Source of the DNA: Hybos culiciformis
Taxonomy: Eukaryota; Arthropoda; Insecta; Diptera; Hybotidae
Reading direction: 5' to 3'
Assembly (NCBI GenBank): GCA_964007475.1
Contig: OZ023273.1
Location: forward strand, 149,278,444 to 149,342,443
DNA length: 64,000 nt
The translations under genes were made by a program, and so were the position numbers. Shown here piece after piece: positions 48,801 to 63,187 of this stretch; position 1 is the stretch's first letter, and every line of letters begins with the position of its first letter. The notes beneath the pieces were generated by a model. That model had not been told where the DNA came from and ran no database searches. It saw only the letters and a program-made list of their open reading frames with translations.

Positions 48801-51800
48801 TTAATCTTCCCTGCAAGCAAAAAAATTCCAAATGAATAAAATCCTAAAAGCTCAGCGGTTTAAAATAAATTTCTTAGCAGGAAACCTTATTTGTGCAAAA
48901 AAAAATGAAACATAATTTTTTTTTTAACTCTACATGGCATGACAGTCATTAAAATTAACAGATGTACCTGACCAAAAAAAAAAAAAACAAGAAACGAATT
49001 AAACCTTCATAAATTCCTCTTTCACTATTGTTGGGTATTTTCGAAAACTATTTTTTTTATGTACTTAATATAGTGGTAATAAAATAGTTTTTTTTTTTTC
49101 TTCTTTGCCCACTACCTGACTACCTAATTAATTTTAATTTATTTAGTTTCCTTATTTCATATAAAAAAAAAATAAAATAAATGTATACATACCTCTTTAT
49201 GTACTCAAAAGAATTTTATTATAAAAAAAAAAAAAAAAACCAAATAAAATATGAACACAGTTAAAAGAAAATCATTATTTTTTTTAACCTACTTTCATTA
49301 TATAGAAAAATAAATTGTTTTTCTTACTATACTATATACAATATTTGTAAATATATAGATATAGTATATAGAAGGAAATTTTTTTAATGCATTTTTACGC
49401 TTGAGTTGAAGTTTAGAAAATTTTTTTGTTGTAAAATAATTGAGTTTTGCAATATATAGATACATTAAAAAAAACAATTTTATTGTGGTGATGATTTTAT
49501 GCTTTAATTTTAAAAATACGTTTAAATTTTTACGACAGATGGTCCATGCTGTGATTTCTTCGATGGTAATCTTATTTTTTTTTCATCACCTTCAAAATAT
49601 CTACATATAAATTAGCAAAAACAAAATTTTTCGAAAGTACGTTTTCTCGTTTAATCTCCCCGCTATTATAGATTTTTTATTGTTTCTTTTAACACTATCA
49701 TTTCAACATGATAATAGACTTATTTATTATTAACTTTATAATAATTAAATGAACTAATTACAGCCACAATAATTGGCTATTAAAATTGGTTAAATAAATC
49801 AATGTGAATGTGCAAAAAAGCAATATTAGGTATACATTAAGTATTAAAAATAATATAATAGAAATTAATATAAAAATTTATAGACTTATAATTTTGATAT
49901 ACATACCTAATTCAATTTTAAAATAATTTATTAAAAACAATTACGGTATTACAGATTTAGTAGATTGCTGAGTTAATTTATATACAAAATATATAATTCT
50001 ATGTATATATTTATATTTGCTTGAACTCATTTAAAATACCTAGAACGGGAGACGGCAGACCCCAAAAACACTGAAGGTCTTCTTCTTTTTTTTCGCAGAG
50101 GCCTTTAACTTTTAAATTCTTCTCCAAATCCTGGTTAAAAAATGGTAAACTTTAAACTTTAACATATGAAAATTTTGAGGAAACTTTAACATATGAAAAA
50201 ATGGAGTCCTTACTCCGAAAACCATGTTGGATTTTCAAGTTGGTTTGGGCACCAACTATAACTCTAAGTTTCATCCAAATAAATAGTGATTCTTGAAAAT
50301 ACTCCACATCTATTTTGTTAATGTAATTTAATTTTTTCAATTCAATTTTATAAATCAATTTATTTTTTTTTAAGGTCCGCAATATCAGCATCAAAAATAT
50401 TCAAAGTTAAAGCAATCACTTTATACAAATATATGTCGAATTCGAATCCAATGATGGTGATGAAAGGCATTGAAGTCAATCCCAGTTATAACAACAATAG
50501 ATTGGGAAAGTGAAGACAACAAATTTAATCAAACTGGGATGATTAAATTTATTTTAATTATAAGAAGAATAAAAAAAAATAAAAATAGAAATAAACCAGA
50601 TTGTACCTATAGTATTCCAGATAGTTACCGATCCATATAGATCAAGACAAGTTTAGTGTATATTGTACCATTGTGTAATACATAAACGTAAAATTGTAGA
50701 GTTTACGGTTTAATTGGAGATATATTCAAACCTTTTTAATCTACAACACAACTTGAATGATAATAAAAGCCTCATATACTTCTGTTAATAATTGAAGCTC
50801 TACCCTTAATACCTTAAAAAAATCACCGACTTTATAACAATAAAAAAAATGCATTATTTTCATAACTTTATTAATGATTTAAAATTGTTTTAAACGTAAT
50901 TTATATTTTAATGAACATTATTTTAATTTAATTTTCCGGAAAATTTTTCATATTTTTCACTGAATAAATAATGAGAAATTTAAAGTTGAATTATATATCT
51001 ACTACGGAAAACAAAAAAAAAAACATAATATAAAAAGATTTTGCTTAATTTTTAAAAAGAATAATATTTGTCAGTATAAAATATAATTTTTTATTTCCCT
51101 CATACTTCAGGACAAGACAAAATTATGTCATGTAAGTACTTTATACGTTGTATCTATGTACACACACCATATCTTTCTCACAATAATGAACTCTATTTAT
51201 CCGCAAAAAAGGTATATTTATTCATCGAAATATGCTTGTGTTCATAAATTTTCTGTGTCCCGAGAAAAATAAAAATGCTTTCCACTTTATGTACCTATAT
51301 ATGAACTTGGATTTAATAAAAATTGTAAAAAAAAAAAGTTATATAAATTGTAAATATTTCTTCTTGTTTACTTTCATTTTCAGAATAATAATTTCAAAAA
51401 ATTTAGGTTAAAAATATTATGTACAATAAATTTATTTATATACATTTATTTGTTTGCCAACGTTTTCAACAACAAACTAACTCAATTCTTATGGGTATAT
51501 AAAATTCAATAAAATTATGAAAAAAAAAATAGAAATTGTGATAACCTGAATGCTTTCATTAATTTTCTTTTTCATTCTGAAATCATTATAATTTTTTATT
51601 ATTTTTTTTTTTTTAATATAATGTCAGTTATAAATGTGTATATACTTATGTGGTATAATTTTTGCACAAAATATTATTAATATTTTATTTGGCTAAAACT
51701 TTCAAAATACAAACATTAAATGTGTGTTGGATACGTAAATGTATAAATGTACGTAATACATATTGATAGAAATATGTAATCATAAACAAAACAAAAAGAA

Positions 51801-53329
51801 AAATTTGCTGTGACATTTAAGAAAAAAGATTATAACAAAAAAAAATAATACAAAAATAAATAACATATGGGTGAGATTTGTTACTCACTCATTAAGGAGC
51901 GGAAAATAATAAATTCGACATGATGAAGAAAACCTATATATTTTAACTTAAAGCCATTAAATTAAATGACATATATAGGATAACGAAATGACATCGCACA
52001 ACATGTATAATCAATAATAAAAATTTAATAATAATAATAAATATTGAATATTTTTGTACGCATAACATAAGCATAATGTCGTAGACATCAAGAATATTTT
52101 ATAAGTAAAAATAGTAAGCTTTAATAAAACAGTAGTGTAATATTTTTGACTATATATGAAGTTAGAATATTTCTTCGTTAGATTAAAATATTGTTGGAAC
52201 TAAGTCAAATTTTTTTTTTTTTGCAATAATGGTTATAAAACATGATATTCAAATCTTATTAACAACTATTTAGTGGTGAAAAGTGAATAAAAAAATATAA
52301 AAACCTTGTAAAAGATTTTCGAGCTTCAATTTGAGGCCAGCTTTATAAAAGTTATTAAAAAAATGTATAAACACCTTAAATCAATTTACTTGTGGCGATA
52401 TCTGTGTTCAATTCAACATGGTCGTACTAAAATAAATGTACAAGGCTTATACGGATTGACTGGTTTTGCAACTTTACTTTGATTATCATCAGATTAAAAA
52501 TAATGGCACAATTTATAAACCAAAAAATTTAAAGATTATAATGCTAAGTTCAAATACAATATATTTAAGCAACATAAGCAACAATCTTACTACTTATTAC
52601 ACGACATAAAATAATTTTAAATAAAAGAGCAATATTTTAAACCAATCCTGAATATATTTTAAAAGATTATCTTAACATACTTATTTTATAACATCAATGT
52701 AATAAATTGTTGAAAATGTAAATACGAAAAAATCTTATAAAAAATATTTATTAAAAAAAATAAAAAAAAACAATTGTTTGCCAACGTCCTTTTTGTTAAT
52801 TTATTCCTGAATTTAAACAATATTATATAATTTCCTCATTTCTCAAATACTGTCTGTCAAAATAACACAAAAGCAAGATAAGAATGAACCTTGGTATTAA
52901 AAAAAAAAAACAAATCTTCTGAAGACTACTGTAAATAATTTTCTGAAATGAATAACCAAAACAAACAACAATAATAAGAAGAAGAGTAATAAAAATAATA
53001 AAAAATAAAAATTATTTTCCACAAAAAAAAAAAATACCAAAATTGATTTTTATTGCCATCAAAAATTTTGTTTTCAAAATATTTTCCAAATCAAAGTTAA
53101 AAAAAATATATATTTTCTTTTTTTGTGTTTATTTAAAATATATATATATATATTTCTGTGTCAACAGAAGAAAAAATTGACAAAAAAAAATATACAAAAA
53201 AAAAATAAATAACCCTGAAAACAATTTTTCTTGGTTTTATTAACTTCAAGTATCTTATTATGTATTTTTATGAAAAATTCATGAATTTAACCAGAAAATC
53301 CAAATTTTAATTAAATTTCTACAAAATAG
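45825..53329. other. Gene-free A+T-rich DNA
   Basis: No gene supported. Near 50157-50200 a 20-base unit ending TTTAACATATGAAAA is repeated twice and gives the duplicated FSYVKV end of an 80-codon minus-strand frame (50152-50394). That frame has somewhat protein-like composition but no recognised domain. Positions 50040-50110 are locally GC-richer. Confidence 0.5.
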
Positions 53330-53830
53330 GTACCTTTTTAATTTTTCATTATCCTTTTTCTTTTTATTTTGTTTTATTTATTTTTTTTTTGATTTTGTTT
53401 TTCTCTTTTATTTATTTAACATTTAGTGGCATATCCTTTATTATATTTTTTTTTTTTTTTTTTCGCTAAATCCTTTCATATTAAAATCCAGAATATTTTT
53501 GCCTTTTTAGCCATTAAAATTAAATTTATTTTATATGTAATATTTCTTTATTTTTTATTTTTTTCTAAGTGGAATCATAAAATAAAATATTTTCTTCTTT
53601 TTTTACATATTTTTTTATTTTCTTTAATTTTCTTTTTTTATTACATTTTTTATTTTTTATTATGACTTTATTATTTTTATTATATATGTTTTTCTTTTAA
53701 GTAAGTGACTATTTAATTTTTTTTTTTATTTATTTTTTTTTTTGAAATATTTCTTTTTTACTCTTTTTTTTTATTCTCAGCTAAAAAATTTTTTTTTTAA
53801 CTCTTTACACCTTAAAAGTTAATTTTTTTT
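53330..53830. repeat. Pyrimidine-rich (mainly T) asymmetric tract
   Basis: About 500 bases in which T dominates the plus strand with little A or G, in long T runs broken by C, A or single G bases. The open frame at 53426-53665 (Phe/Leu/Ile) is a by-product. Adjoining minus-strand purine richness could reflect an expanded low-complexity tract. Confidence 0.7.
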
Positions 53831-56800
53831 TGTGTCCTTTTCGTCTTGACTCGCATGATAAAAAAAAGAATTTGTTGTTTTTCTAATTTTTTTTAATGAA
53901 AAAAGAAAATCGATGAAAAAAATAAAAAAAAATAAAAAGGATTTAAAACAACTAAAAATAAATGTTTTTATAAAACTTTTCTTTTCTTATTTTAATTTTC
54001 CACAAAAACACAATTAACTAAATTGTTGACACAAAATAATTTCTTTTTCTTTTAATTCTGCTATTTTTTATACATTTATTAATTAATAAATTTTTTTTTT
54101 AATTAATATTATTTACTTTAAAAAAAATTAAAAAAAAATTTTTTTCTACATAGAAGACAAATTTTATATAAATTCACATCCGTTTAATAAGTCTTTACGC
54201 ACGGAAAGTCTCCGGGAGACTAAAAATAAATTTTTCCAATTTACAAAAAATGTGTATACAAGAAAATAAGAAAAATAATTTGAAAAAAAAAAGAAAAAAA
54301 AAGTTGAAAAAAAAAAAAATAAGATCTCAATATTTTTATGTTGGTATTTTATATTCACCAGCTGGCTTCTTACTCTTGCTGGTATATTATTTTGTATGTT
54401 GAAAAAAAAAATAATAATATAATAAAAGTAGGACAATTTTGATTGACTAAGTAAATTTCAATAAATTACGTGATTTTCACACAAAATTAAAATGAAAATT
54501 TTGTTCTGTGGGTATATAAAGGAAAATTTTTGAATTTTTTAGAGAAGAAACAGAAAAAAATTTTCTTTTCTTTTGAATATCGTAAAAATGTGTGGTTTTT
54601 TTTTGGTATTAAAGAGCGAGAGTAAAATTTCATAAAGGAAATATTGAGAATGTTTGTTTATATTTTCATTTTATACAAAAGTTTGATAAAGAACATTTTT
54701 TTTTTTTTTTGTAAATGAAAATTTCCCAAATTTGTAAATTAAAAAAGTTAAATTTTATTATTTAAAAAAAAAATTCTGCGCATGAAGGATTTCTCGGTAA
54801 AACAAAAGACACAATATTAATTTTATCGTAAAATTTACAGAAATTTGAATGAATGAATTTTCTTTTGTTTTTTTTTTTTTTGTTATTTTGGTGTTATTTT
54901 GGTTTTCTAACCTTTGAAATTGAATATTACAACATTGTAATTTTTGTAAGGATATGTTTAAGTTGAAAAAGGATTAGAAAACTTGGATGAAATTTTTGTA
55001 ATTTTTAGATTTAAGATAATTTTTTCTTGCGTATTTAAAAAAAAACTAGAAAACTTCAAATTTCTTGATTGGATATATGATTTCGAAGTTATTATTAGGG
55101 TAGGTTTTTTAGGAAAAATAATTTAATAATATCCAAAATCTAAGTTAAAAAACTCAAAAATTGACTGTAGGCATGTTCATATTTTTGTTTCAATTTTAAT
55201 TTTATTTGCATGTAAATTTATTACAAACGTCATAAAACTGAATTTTATTTTAATATGTTTTCAATATGTCATTCATTCGTTATCAATTTGTCAAAATTTT
55301 CATAAAACCAAAAACTCTTACAGCAATTTTTTTTTCGCATTTTTTCTTTGTTAAAACATCGCACCGATAGTATTGTACTAAGAATATTATATACTTCATA
55401 TTATGGCAAAATAAAACTAAAACCAAAAAACAAAAACTCATTAATAATGCCAAGTTATGAAAAAGAAAATTTAATTGTAGATTTTATCAACAAAAAAATT
55501 AAAATACAAAAAATCGCCTTTACTAAATCTAAAAAAAAACAAAATAAATAATGCTCACAAAATAAATAACCAAAAGTTTTAGTGCAGAAAATTGGAATTC
55601 ATATAACGATTGTTTTTCTTTTCATGTTAACATCGTTATGTCTCTAAACAATATTTATTTTTCACAATGCAAAAAAATAAATAAAAAATATGCATTTCTA
55701 TGCCATAAATAAAATAAGAACTCAAAGATTTATTGAAAGTATAATAAAACAATAGTGCCCTAGGTCTTCACAATTTCACTTTATGGAGGTATGTTTATAT
55801 GCAGAAAATAACAATAAACGAAAAATCATGTCTCCCCTTAAAAATTCTTATCACAAAATTTGTTTTTGGTTAAAAAAACAGAATCTTTAATTCTGTATTA
55901 AAATAAAGGAAAACATTTAAGCATTTGCATATTAACTAGGGCGGTAAAAAAAATAAAAATTTCATTTAAAATTGAAATGTGCATAAAAAATAAACATCAA
56001 AAAAATATGTTCACAAAGTAAAAATAAAATTCCCATTTGTGTGTGGTGAAAATAAAATTCTTATTTTTTTTTCTTTCGAATGAAATTTAAGGGGAATACT
56101 ATATGATTATAAGTACAAATAAATGAACTCTATATATATAATATTTTGCAGAAATTCGAAATTAATCATACACAAAATAACTTTTTCTGATGATAACAAT
56201 TAATGCAGATTTTTTTTTTAACTTCTCTGTTCACTAACCTCATCACATAACAATTTATTACTCTATTAAATGAACAAAAAAAAAAGTAAATTTTCATTAC
56301 ATAAGTTTTCAACTTCGTACATAGATTTTTCTATTTTAATTAACTTTTTATTGAAATAATGATTTATTTTGATAATTTAAGTTTGTATGTATATGTATAT
56401 TAGAAGATTAAAAATCAATTTGTATTTAAATATATAATATAATGTTTTAAGTTTTAATTACACAAACTTCCTATATAAGTATTTTAATTTCATATAAAGT
56501 TAGTTATACGTGAATTATAGAGAGTTTTGCAGTCCCTTCAAATTTTCATTTTCAAATATTAAAAGATTAAATTAATTATTTTAAGTCAATCCTAGACAAA
56601 TATGTCTCTATTATTAATAAATTGATAGGTTTCCATTATAAAGTAAAAAATTTCGTTTCAAACTAATTTGTGCAGTCAGACGATTTCCTTAGAAAGTTAT
56701 AAAGTTATGGTTTCTGTTTATCATAAGTCCTTCTCATTTTTTTAAAATGACCCAATCTTGTCTACTAAAATAATCACTTAATATTAAAAAAAAAAGAAGT

Positions 56801-58318
56801 CAAAAAGAAGCAAATTGCTGACTAATAAAATTGATATTAATCTAAATTAAAATATATTAAAAAATTATGGATTCTAAAATAAATTAATAAGAAATAAACC
56901 TGAACAGTGAAAAAAATGATTAACTGATATATAAATCGTGAAAGGGCCGGTCGAGCCATATAATAATGTTAATGGTTAGTAATCCTACTAATTAATACGT
57001 TTTATATGAAAGAAATACTCAATTATTTTCTTTATTTTCACGGAAACTTTATAAAAGGTTAAGTTTGTTCCCAAATAAAACTATAACTGTACATTCACCC
57101 CAAAAATTGAAATAATTTCTTATCTTAAGCATTTTCTAATGAATCAATCTTTTTGAAAGACGTTTTCGTATTTTTTTTTTATTTTTCTCACATAAAAATC
57201 TTACCCCTTTTTAATTTCACAGAAAAATAAAAGAATATAAATTTATAAAAAAAAATTAATTTATTTGTTTTTTTTTTTAATGGAAGAAACGGGAAATTTA
57301 ATTTTCCTAACATGAAAATCAAGTTTTATGAAAACTTTTATTAATATCCTTGAGACAAATACTAAATAAAAAAAATTTGTCCTTGAACTTCTATATTTCA
57401 ATGCTATAAAGACAAGGCTATAATTTAGAACGCTCTATAATAAAAATAAAATAAAAATTATGATTCATAATGAAAACAAACCTTTTAGGCTTAACAATTT
57501 TTCCTTCGCAAACCTGAATATATATTTATCGCCATTTGACTTCTCTTGTTTATTAGTTTTTTGATTAACAAAAAAAATTTATTCAACCAACGAAACTGCC
57601 TGATTGAAATTTGTTTGGTGTTTTCTTAAAATAAAGGTTATAATGAAAACGATAAAAACCATATAAATTCAGTTTTTTACGTAATAGAAAGAAAAAACAT
57701 TATTTTCCGTACAAAATTGAAATTAGTTATATTATAGTATAGGTTTCTAGGTAGTAATTAACATTTTTTTTTACATATTTTTCATTTCAAATTTTTCGTA
57801 GGTATAAGAATTTCAACAGTAATTAAAATTTTTTGTTTCTACATAATGTGCGGTTAGTGGAGTAAATTCATTTTCAAAATTTAAAAAAATGGACAAGCTC
57901 TTGCAAAGAGAATAGTATTGTTGTTATACACATATATACATTATCCTTGATAAACTACTGTATAATATTAATGCAGTACAGTAGTTTACGTTTTTGGTAT
58001 AATTCTTGTAGTTCAAAAACTAATACTCCAGTATAACACAGAAAAAACAAAAAATGGTTGGAAAATTAGCTATAACGACTTAAACTGCAAATATTTTCTG
58101 ATAGTATAGGCTCAAAATATTGCATTTATTATTAAATACATAATAACTCGTCCAAAAATATACAGCAAATGAATTGTAGCAAAATTTGCTACTGGGAAAT
58201 TATAATTTTAATTGTTTTTTTTTTATCGAAAAATAAAATAAATTACAAAAAAAATTTTTTTTATACAATATGAATTTCTCAAATTTTTGTGATAAATATT
58301 GCTATGAACAGATATATT
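53831..58318. other. Gene-free A+T-rich DNA with small palindromes
   Basis: No gene supported. AGTCTCC-G-GGAGACT at 54207-54221 is a perfect 15-base palindrome in a locally GC-richer patch. TAAACTACTGTA and TACAGTAGTTTA (57951-57962 and 57977-57988) form a perfect 12-bp hairpin with a 14-base loop. Confidence 0.5.
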
Positions 58319-58452
58319 AAAAACACACAACACTTAATTCAAATGGACAAATTGAAAGAATTAACACAAATTCCAGTCCGAAGTGGGAATCGAACCCACG
58401 ACCGAGCATGCCGTAGGATAATGGTAATACCACTACACCATGACAGTCGACA
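58319..58452 (-). mobile_element. tRNA-derived SINE-like unit
   Basis: On the minus strand a perfect A box TGGTGTAGTGG (58440-58430) and a perfect B box GGTTCGATTCC (58396-58386) lie 33 bases apart, as in tRNA genes. The T arm GTGGG-TTCGATT-CCCAC is intact, but the seven bases before the A box do not pair with those after the T arm, so there is no acceptor stem. A non-tRNA body of about 55 bases follows and ends in TTTTT at 58323-58319. This fits a short SINE with an internal Pol III promoter better than a functional tRNA. Target-site duplications were not evident. Confidence 0.65.
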
Positions 58453-61400
58453 ATAACTAAAACTATTAGACAAATTTTGCTAAAGTCATCCATAAGTTCG
58501 ATTTGAACTGTATAAATAGTAAAAAATATACAGAATTACAATCATACAGTACATCTTAGGTACATATTAAATAGTTCAAACTTCCGAATTAGCTTGCCAA
58601 TGTTTTTAAGGTTAACATTAGCTAACAAAACGAACAAACTTTTCATTGATTAATTTGGTTAAATTTATCTTATTAAATTAAACCAAAAATTCCTTAAAGC
58701 TAATTTTTATTTTAAATATTTTGAAGGGAAAAATTTAATATAAAAAGAAAAATCTGTTTAATTTTTTCTTTTTTTTGAAAACTTTCTTTTGGGTCATTTT
58801 TTATCAAGAATAAGAAGCAAAAAAAAATCTAAGTGAAAATAAAATTGAAAAGTTATATAGAAAAAAAGAAAAAAATTATTATTAGAAAACTTTGTAATTA
58901 TTTGTTTTAATCAATAATTTTTTGTTTTCTAACACTCTTTTCTTGCCAGAGTAATTATTTCTATGGTTAAAAAGTTTATTAGCTGAAAAGTGAAATGAAA
59001 AATTTGTAAAAGGAAACTTTTTTTAATTTTTTTATTTCCAAAATACACTAAAACATATACAATAGAAAATACGAAAATCTAACAATAGTTTCAAACAAAA
59101 TGCTAGAAATCTCATAAAATCAAAATTTATGAATAAAATTGTAAAACATATCTAAAACAAATATTAATTTGGTAATGATATCAAGTACCACCATTGACCA
59201 CGACTTATCTTCATCAGTTAATCAAAATATTAAATAGTTTACAAAATGAATTATCACATTGATAACATGATTTTGTTTTACTTAAGGCCCTTCATATAAA
59301 TTTGATAAATTAGACTTTTCATATAGTTTTCTAGTTATAAAAAGAATTTTCTTTCTCCACAAACTTAATTAATGAAGAAAAAGAAAATTATACATAAAGA
59401 AAAAACTTTGGCATACATTGTAAATGAAAATTCCAAACCCTAAGCATTGATTTAATTTTGTCCAATATTCATTACTATATATTTACAAGATTTCGATTAT
59501 AATGGCTAGGGAACAAGTAATAGTAAATGTTACTTTCTTAATTTCTTTTAAAATAATGATTATCCAATTTGATTGAATTTTAAATTTAATTCAGATTTTT
59601 AATGTGTTCTTATCATTTAACTTTTATCTTCTGTTATGTTATCTTCAAGATTTTTGTCTGTTTTATGTCGTTGCGTATTATGTTGATAAAATCAGAAATT
59701 TCGATTTTTATTCATTGAACAGAAATTTTAAATTTTTTCTTAGAACTATATTTGCAAATATTTCATTTTCTTTATTTTACAATTTTTGAAAAAATAGCTT
59801 TTCTATTTTTTTTAAACTAAGGTTCATCATCACTATACAGATCTATAGCTATATAGATAAGTTTCAATGGAAGATTATTCTTTGCAACTTTACTAAGCCA
59901 AGGTTTTGTTTTAATTTTCTCGTTTTCTATAATTATTTCAAAAATAATTTTAAGTAAAGAAATATTGTACATAGAACATACATAAATCGACTTAAACAAA
60001 ATAAATATAAAAAACAACTAAGAATTACAACGGATTAACAAAATAATAAGATTAAAATAGGAAATTCAACATTACTTACATAAATTTCCTCTTTCTTCAC
60101 AACATAAACAAATTATTGCAAGAATAAAAGATAAAGAATAATGTGTACCTATATAATTTTAAAGAAAATTGAAAGCACGAAAATGTTCAAAAAAATATTT
60201 TTAAACAACGCGTAGAAATAAAACTATAAAAAAAACTAAAAATGTTTTTTCTCGAAAAGGAGGATAGTAATTTAATCCTTTTTGGAAATAGATACGTTCA
60301 AATATTTAAAGTTTAAAAATGGAAGAACTAACAGGAAATCTTCCAGTAAAACGTAAAACTGCAAATAATAAAATCAAACAATGTTCACAATTTCAATATA
60401 GCCTTCGATTCAATTTTTTTTCTCGAAAATGTTTGTGATACTTAGATCAAAATTTTCGAAAGCAATATTGATTTTTTATGGCAACTGCAGTATATAATAA
60501 TAAAATATATGGCTTTTTTAATACAATAATAATGCCTGATTTGACAATCTGACAAATATGTTAACTTTTAAATTTACTTTTAAATTTACTGATAAATTTT
60601 TAAAAAAAATGTTAAATACACCTAAACTTTAGTTTTAAATTTTTATACTTTATATACTATATAATAAGAATTCATTTACCATTTATGTATAATAAATTAA
60701 ATTTAATATTATAGTAAGAAAGAGCCAAACACTATAATATAATATTATAGTATCTTTATTTACTTGTATATCTTATAATTTATAACAAATATTTATTAAT
60801 TATATTAATAATGAAAAAGATTATATAAAAATACAATATTTCGAAGAAATCTGAATATCTTCTTCTTTTTTTTTTAAAAAAGTATTACTGACCTTTTAAA
60901 CATAATCCATTTCAGTAATTTTAGGTAAACCTCTTTCTAAAGAATCAATAAAATATTTTGTATTTTATACGTTATTTGAACATTATTTCCAAAAAAAAAC
61001 AATTTAACCCTTTTTGGAAGATTAATTCTTCTACAAAAAAAAAAGAGCCTAAAATAATACTACGAATCTCGTATTTCAATTTTGATTATTACAAACAAAG
61101 ACAATTGTAATTTTATGTTAACATCTTATTTGACCGTTGTTATGTTTGATGACATCAAAGATAGACAGAAATAATACCATTTGCATGAATGACATTTTAA
61201 CGTATGATTTGCCTAAAAAAAATTTATTCGATTGTGTATTAATATTTAAAACAAACATTTTGAAGAAATTAAAACTAAAATTCAGTTGGTATGCAAGAAA
61301 TTATAGATTAATATATTATAAAATATTTCATTACTTAGATTATTTTTGAACAGAACTTAAAAAAACCAAAGCGAACAGTCTGAATGTAATAAAATGCATG

Positions 61401-63187
61401 AAAAGTACCCGTCTGAATAAACTAGTTCCTAGTTAGAGATAAGTTTTATTCTGATGGATATAATTTGGATTCTACCGTATTATGTGGTACATTACAGGTC
61501 ATCGAATAATAAAAATATATTAAAAATAATTTTAAACAAATTTATAAAGAATCTTTCCTTTTAAAAAACTGTAAGATTTTATTTGCTAGAAACACTATAC
61601 CTACTGTATAAGGCGTAAATAAAGTACTGACTTTTTTCAAAGTTTTGAAACCAAACAAATTTATCACAAAAACCTTAAACAAAATCTTATTTTTACTTTT
61701 AAATTATATAACATTAAAATAATTTTCTATTTTCATTTTTTTGCTTATTGAATTTTCGCACAAGGAAACTTTTGAAAAGAAAAATTTTATTGTAGAAAAA
61801 CTTTGAAAAAAAAAAAAATTATTTTCTTATAAAATTGAGAAATAACAAAAAAAAAAAAAAAATACATACTTTTATTTTTAATCGTTATAAATTATTTTTG
61901 AACATAAAAATTTTTTATTTTAAGAAAAATCTTTTATTAAAGATTTAAATTAACTTAAAAATTTTCTTATTTTCAATTCAATATAAAATAATATAAACAA
62001 GTAAAAGCAAACTCATAAATTTTAGAAAATTATTAAAATTTTTCGGTTAAATTTTCTTGATATCAAAAGAAATTTATTACGATAATTTCAACTACGAGAT
62101 ATTATGTGTATAAAATCTACATAAAATTATGTAAATATTTTATGAAAATATCTTTAAGATAAAAAAAAATATTTTTCGCTCATAATGATAAGGCAGTGTT
62201 GGTGAAACAAGTTTTGATGTTAAAGCTAGAAAATCATTCATGAAAAAAAATTTATATCACTTTGGTATTTTGACTAGTTGTCATTCTCTTTCGATATTAA
62301 CTGTTGTAAGACATCAGTTTCACGATTTTTTCTCAAGATTTAAATATTTTATTGAAAGCAATAAAAACTATGCTATGAAAAACATAGATTTAATTTTTTT
62401 TTTAATTTCCTTATTTTTAATACAATCTATTTTTTTTCTCAACTTTTTTTTATTGAAAAAATCTATAAAATTGGTTTAAATTTAAATCAATGAAAAATTG
62501 AGGAAACAATTTTGTTTTTATAAAAATTGTAAAAAAATAATACAAATATTTAAAAAAAAAAAAAAATGGTTCCAATTTGATTAATGATGGTTATTTTTAT
62601 AACCATCTGTGATTTCTGTTTCAGTAATAAAAAAAATAAATAAATAAATATGGTACATTAAAAGAAAGCTTACGGCAATAATCAAATAAAAAATTTACAA
62701 TCAATTAAAATGAAACAAAAGAAGACAAAAAAAAAAACAGCAAAATTAAATATCTGACTGTTATATAGAAAATCTATTTTTTGAGAAAAATTTTTATGAT
62801 TTTATAAATTGAATGGTTATTGAAAGTATTATATATGAGATATTCATTCTACTTTGTGAAGAGAAAATAAAATATATATTTCTCAAAATTTTATTATTAT
62901 AAATTTTTTCTATCGATTTTTTTTAGAATTACAAGTGCCCTGACAACCATTTTCATTATAAATAAATTATATACAACCAAACAATTCAACCCAGCATTTT
63001 CGCACGCAGCTAAATAGTAAACTTATTAAGTATCTAAATTAAATAGATTAATAGTATGTACAGTTAAAAGAATAATTAGTAAAAAAATATAAGTAACTTA
63101 TTATATTGAAAAGATTGTGAAAAAATTTGTATGCTCAGGTTCTTCCTTGATTATATGAAATCCATCAAAAAGCAAAATTCCTCTTTA
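58453..63187. other. Gene-free A+T-rich DNA
   Basis: No gene supported; open frames at 59604, 59817, 61137 and 62240 are low-complexity. GATGGTTAT-TTTT-ATAACCATC at 62586-62607 is a perfect 9-bp hairpin with a four-base loop. Confidence 0.5.

Noticed and set aside
53426..53665. 79-codon Phe/Leu-rich frame
   Set aside because: Direct translation of a T-rich low-complexity tract.
54164..54436. 90-codon minus-strand frame as a candidate exon of the Ig gene
   Set aside because: Contains poly-Phe from A/T runs; the GC-richer end is a palindrome and no donor/acceptor pairing with the Ig gene could be shown.
58381..58452. Functional tRNA gene
   Set aside because: The A and B boxes and T arm are present, but the would-be acceptor strands do not pair; SINE-like origin fits better.
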